Source: Rhizobium sp. Root708 (GTDB taxonomy: Bacteria > Pseudomonadota > Alphaproteobacteria > Rhizobiales > Rhizobiaceae). Taken from it: a stretch of 64,000 nucleotides of DNA. Under the pieces are notes generated by a model, which saw nothing but the letters and a program-made list of their open reading frames with translations, was not told the origin of the DNA and did no database searches. Position numbers and translations under genes: made by a program. How positions within the stretch are numbered: position 1 is the first letter of the stretch; each line of letters starts with the position of its first letter. Shown in pieces: positions 62,923 through 64,000 of the stretch. Location: NCBI RefSeq assembly GCF_001429725.1, contig NZ_LMHV01000041.1, positions 186,001 to 250,000 of the forward strand, written 5' to 3'.

Positions 62923-62951
62923 TATTCAGTAAAACTGAAGTATGCGCTCAA
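62923..62951 (-). promoter_or_regulatory. Candidate promoter with dyad upstream of the wcaJ-like gene
   Basis: Reading leftward: TTGAGC (62951-62946), exactly 17 bases, TGAATA (62928-62923). An inverted repeat TTCAGT-AAA-ACTGAA (62925-62939) overlaps the -10 region, where a repressor would block RNA polymerase. The start codon is about 75 bases further on. Confidence 0.4.
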
Positions 62952-63072
62952 GATGCCCCCAATACTGGCATAAGTATAAAGCAAGCGATGGAGGAGAGGC
63001 AGAGAGGCGACGGGTGCTGCAGAAAGCCAGGGCGGCAGCACCCCGTCTGGATGTTCCAAACGCTTTCACAGC

Positions 63073-63435
63073 TCAATCGAGCTTGAAACTCGAGAATTCA
63101 TAGCGATTGCCGCTGCCCGCGCGGCTCACGACGTATTTCCGGGTCTTGGTTATGATGCGCGCGAAATTTCCATCGGTCGTGATGGTGCGCGCTGTCGATA
63201 TTTTGGCGTAGTCGTTTCCGGGAAAACTTGGCGGGCAGGCTTTCCCGCCGATCGCATAGATCCGGGCGCCGCCCTTGTCGAACCGGCGTTGAATCGGCTC
63301 GCCGTGCGGATCGGCCAGGACCTTGCATTCTGGCGCATTCGGGACCGGCAACAACTGGTACCAGGGGCTATCCGCATGGGCGGAAATCGCCGACAGCGAT
63401 AGGGACAACGAAAAGGCAAAAGCTGACTTCCACAT
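63073..63435 (-). CDS. Small secreted protein of unknown function
   Basis: 120 residues. Clear Sec signal peptide (FAFSLSLSLSAISAHA, cleavage before DSPWYQ). AAGGAGG lies nine bases before ATG 63435. The mature part of about 99 residues has two cysteines (in PECKVLA and KACPPSF) that could form a disulfide. I do not recognise the family; likely periplasmic. Confidence 0.75.
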   Translation of the reverse strand: MWKSAFAFSLSLSLSAISAHADSPWYQLLPVPNAPECKVLADPHGEPIQRRFDKGGARIYAIGGKACPPSFPGNDYAKISTARTITTDGNFARIITKTRKYVVSRAGSGNRYEFSSFKLD

Positions 63436-63551
63436 GATACCAAGCCTCCTTAGCGTTCGCTTCTCCAGGTTACACCTTGCATTTCTGTTGTTTACTTACG
63501 AGTTCACGCAATTTTTTCAGCCAAATCATTCCAATTCTACATCGTATAACA

Positions 63552-64000
63552 CTAATTTGAGTTCATCTTCATGATTGCGGCTCGAGCCAAGGTATATCCG
63601 CTGGATGCGGACCTTTCCAACCATTGCCGGCCGATCGCCGCTTCATCCGCGGCACCTGCATCCAGGATCATCATGCCGAGAAGATATTGCGCCTCAGCGT
63701 CGTTCCGTTTGGCCGCCTGTTCGCGAAAGGATCGGGCCTTGACCGCCGATTGCTGAACGCCGGTACCATAGTAGTATGCATTGCCAAGTGCTCTCGCAGC
63801 GGAAGGCTGCCCAGCATCAGCCGCCTTCCTCAGAGTCTCGATAATGCGGTCCTTTTCGTGTTGAGCAACGTCCGACCGCCCCAGTGCCTGAGAGAGGTAG
63901 TCCGCAGCCGCGGCATCACCGTTAGAGACAAGTTCTTCGAAAATCGGGATCGATTCACCCGTAGAGCCCGCATTCCACAAACTCTGCGCAATGGTGAGAA
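63552..64000 (-). CDS. Sel1/TPR-like repeat protein (3' part, runs off right edge)
   Basis: The frame stays open to the window edge; the last 149 residues are visible. Alpha-helical repeats such as GQPSAARALGNAYYYGTGV and NDAEAQYLLGMMIL with Ala, Leu, Gly and Tyr at repeat positions identify Sel1-like repeats, which serve protein-protein interaction. In rhizobia such proteins accompany exopolysaccharide genes (for example ExoR), but no specific identity can be given from this part. A gap of 116 bases separates it from the small secreted protein gene. Confidence 0.75.
   Translation of the reverse strand, partial: LTIAQSLWNAGSTGESIPIFEELVSNGDAAAADYLSQALGRSDVAQHEKDRIIETLRKAADAGQPSAARALGNAYYYGTGVQQSAVKARSFREQAAKRNDAEAQYLLGMMILDAGAADEAAIGRQWLERSASSGYTLARAAIMKMNSN

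Overview
The window is GC-rich and densely coded. Its gene content points to an alphaproteobacterium of the Rhizobiaceae (Rhizobium, Agrobacterium, Ensifer or a close relative): a PcaQ-controlled pcaDCHGB operon joined to a pcaMNVWX-type protocatechuate importer, a haem/iron-sulfur adenylate cyclase of the Sinorhizobium CyaC type, a cyoABCD oxidase followed by SURF1 rather than cyoE, and many ABC uptake systems. The genus cannot be decided from the sequence alone. I saw no rRNA, tRNA, CRISPR array, insertion sequence or prophage.

Layout. 0-9.7 kb: the edge of a lipocalin-like gene, then pcaQ diverging from pcaDCHGB and pcaMNVWX, which together import protocatechuate and open its ring (beta-ketoadipate pathway). 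10-20.5 kb: a metallo-beta-lactamase-fold hydrolase, a polysaccharide deacetylase, a glycosyltransferase, the adenylate cyclase CyaC coupled to an FkbM methyltransferase, a small methyltransferase, a DUF3095 cyclase-like protein, a nucleotide-sugar dehydrogenase and a second class III cyclase. 20.6-33.8 kb: a Yej/Dpp-like importer (fused ATPase, Tat-type binding protein, two permeases) running into three overlapping glycosyltransferase genes, then a 904-residue ABC exporter-like protein whose nucleotide-binding domain has lost its catalytic motifs, and a stand-alone cyclic-nucleotide-binding protein, closed by a strong bidirectional terminator. 33.9-42 kb: an MFS symporter, cyoABCD-SURF1 and an FAD/NAD(P)-binding protein. 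42.4-49 kb: a heterodimeric ABC exporter with one degenerate ATP site, an aldo/keto reductase and a secreted glycosidase-like protein. 49-57.8 kb: a LacI-regulated catabolic and sugar-uptake operon with a glycerate kinase. 57.9-62.9 kb: a WcaJ-like priming transferase with rfbBDAC (dTDP-rhamnose). 63-64 kb: a small secreted protein and the edge of a Sel1-like repeat gene.

The most unusual part is 10-34 kb. It combines two class III cyclases, a third cyclase-like protein, a candidate cyclic-phosphodiesterase fold and a cAMP-binding domain protein with four glycosyltransferases, a deacetylase, an FkbM methyltransferase and an ABC exporter-like protein that should not hydrolyse ATP by the usual mechanism. 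I propose, as inference only, that this is a redox- and cAMP-controlled surface-glycan assembly or export module. The wcaJ-rfb genes at the right end may supply rhamnose-containing surface polysaccharide.
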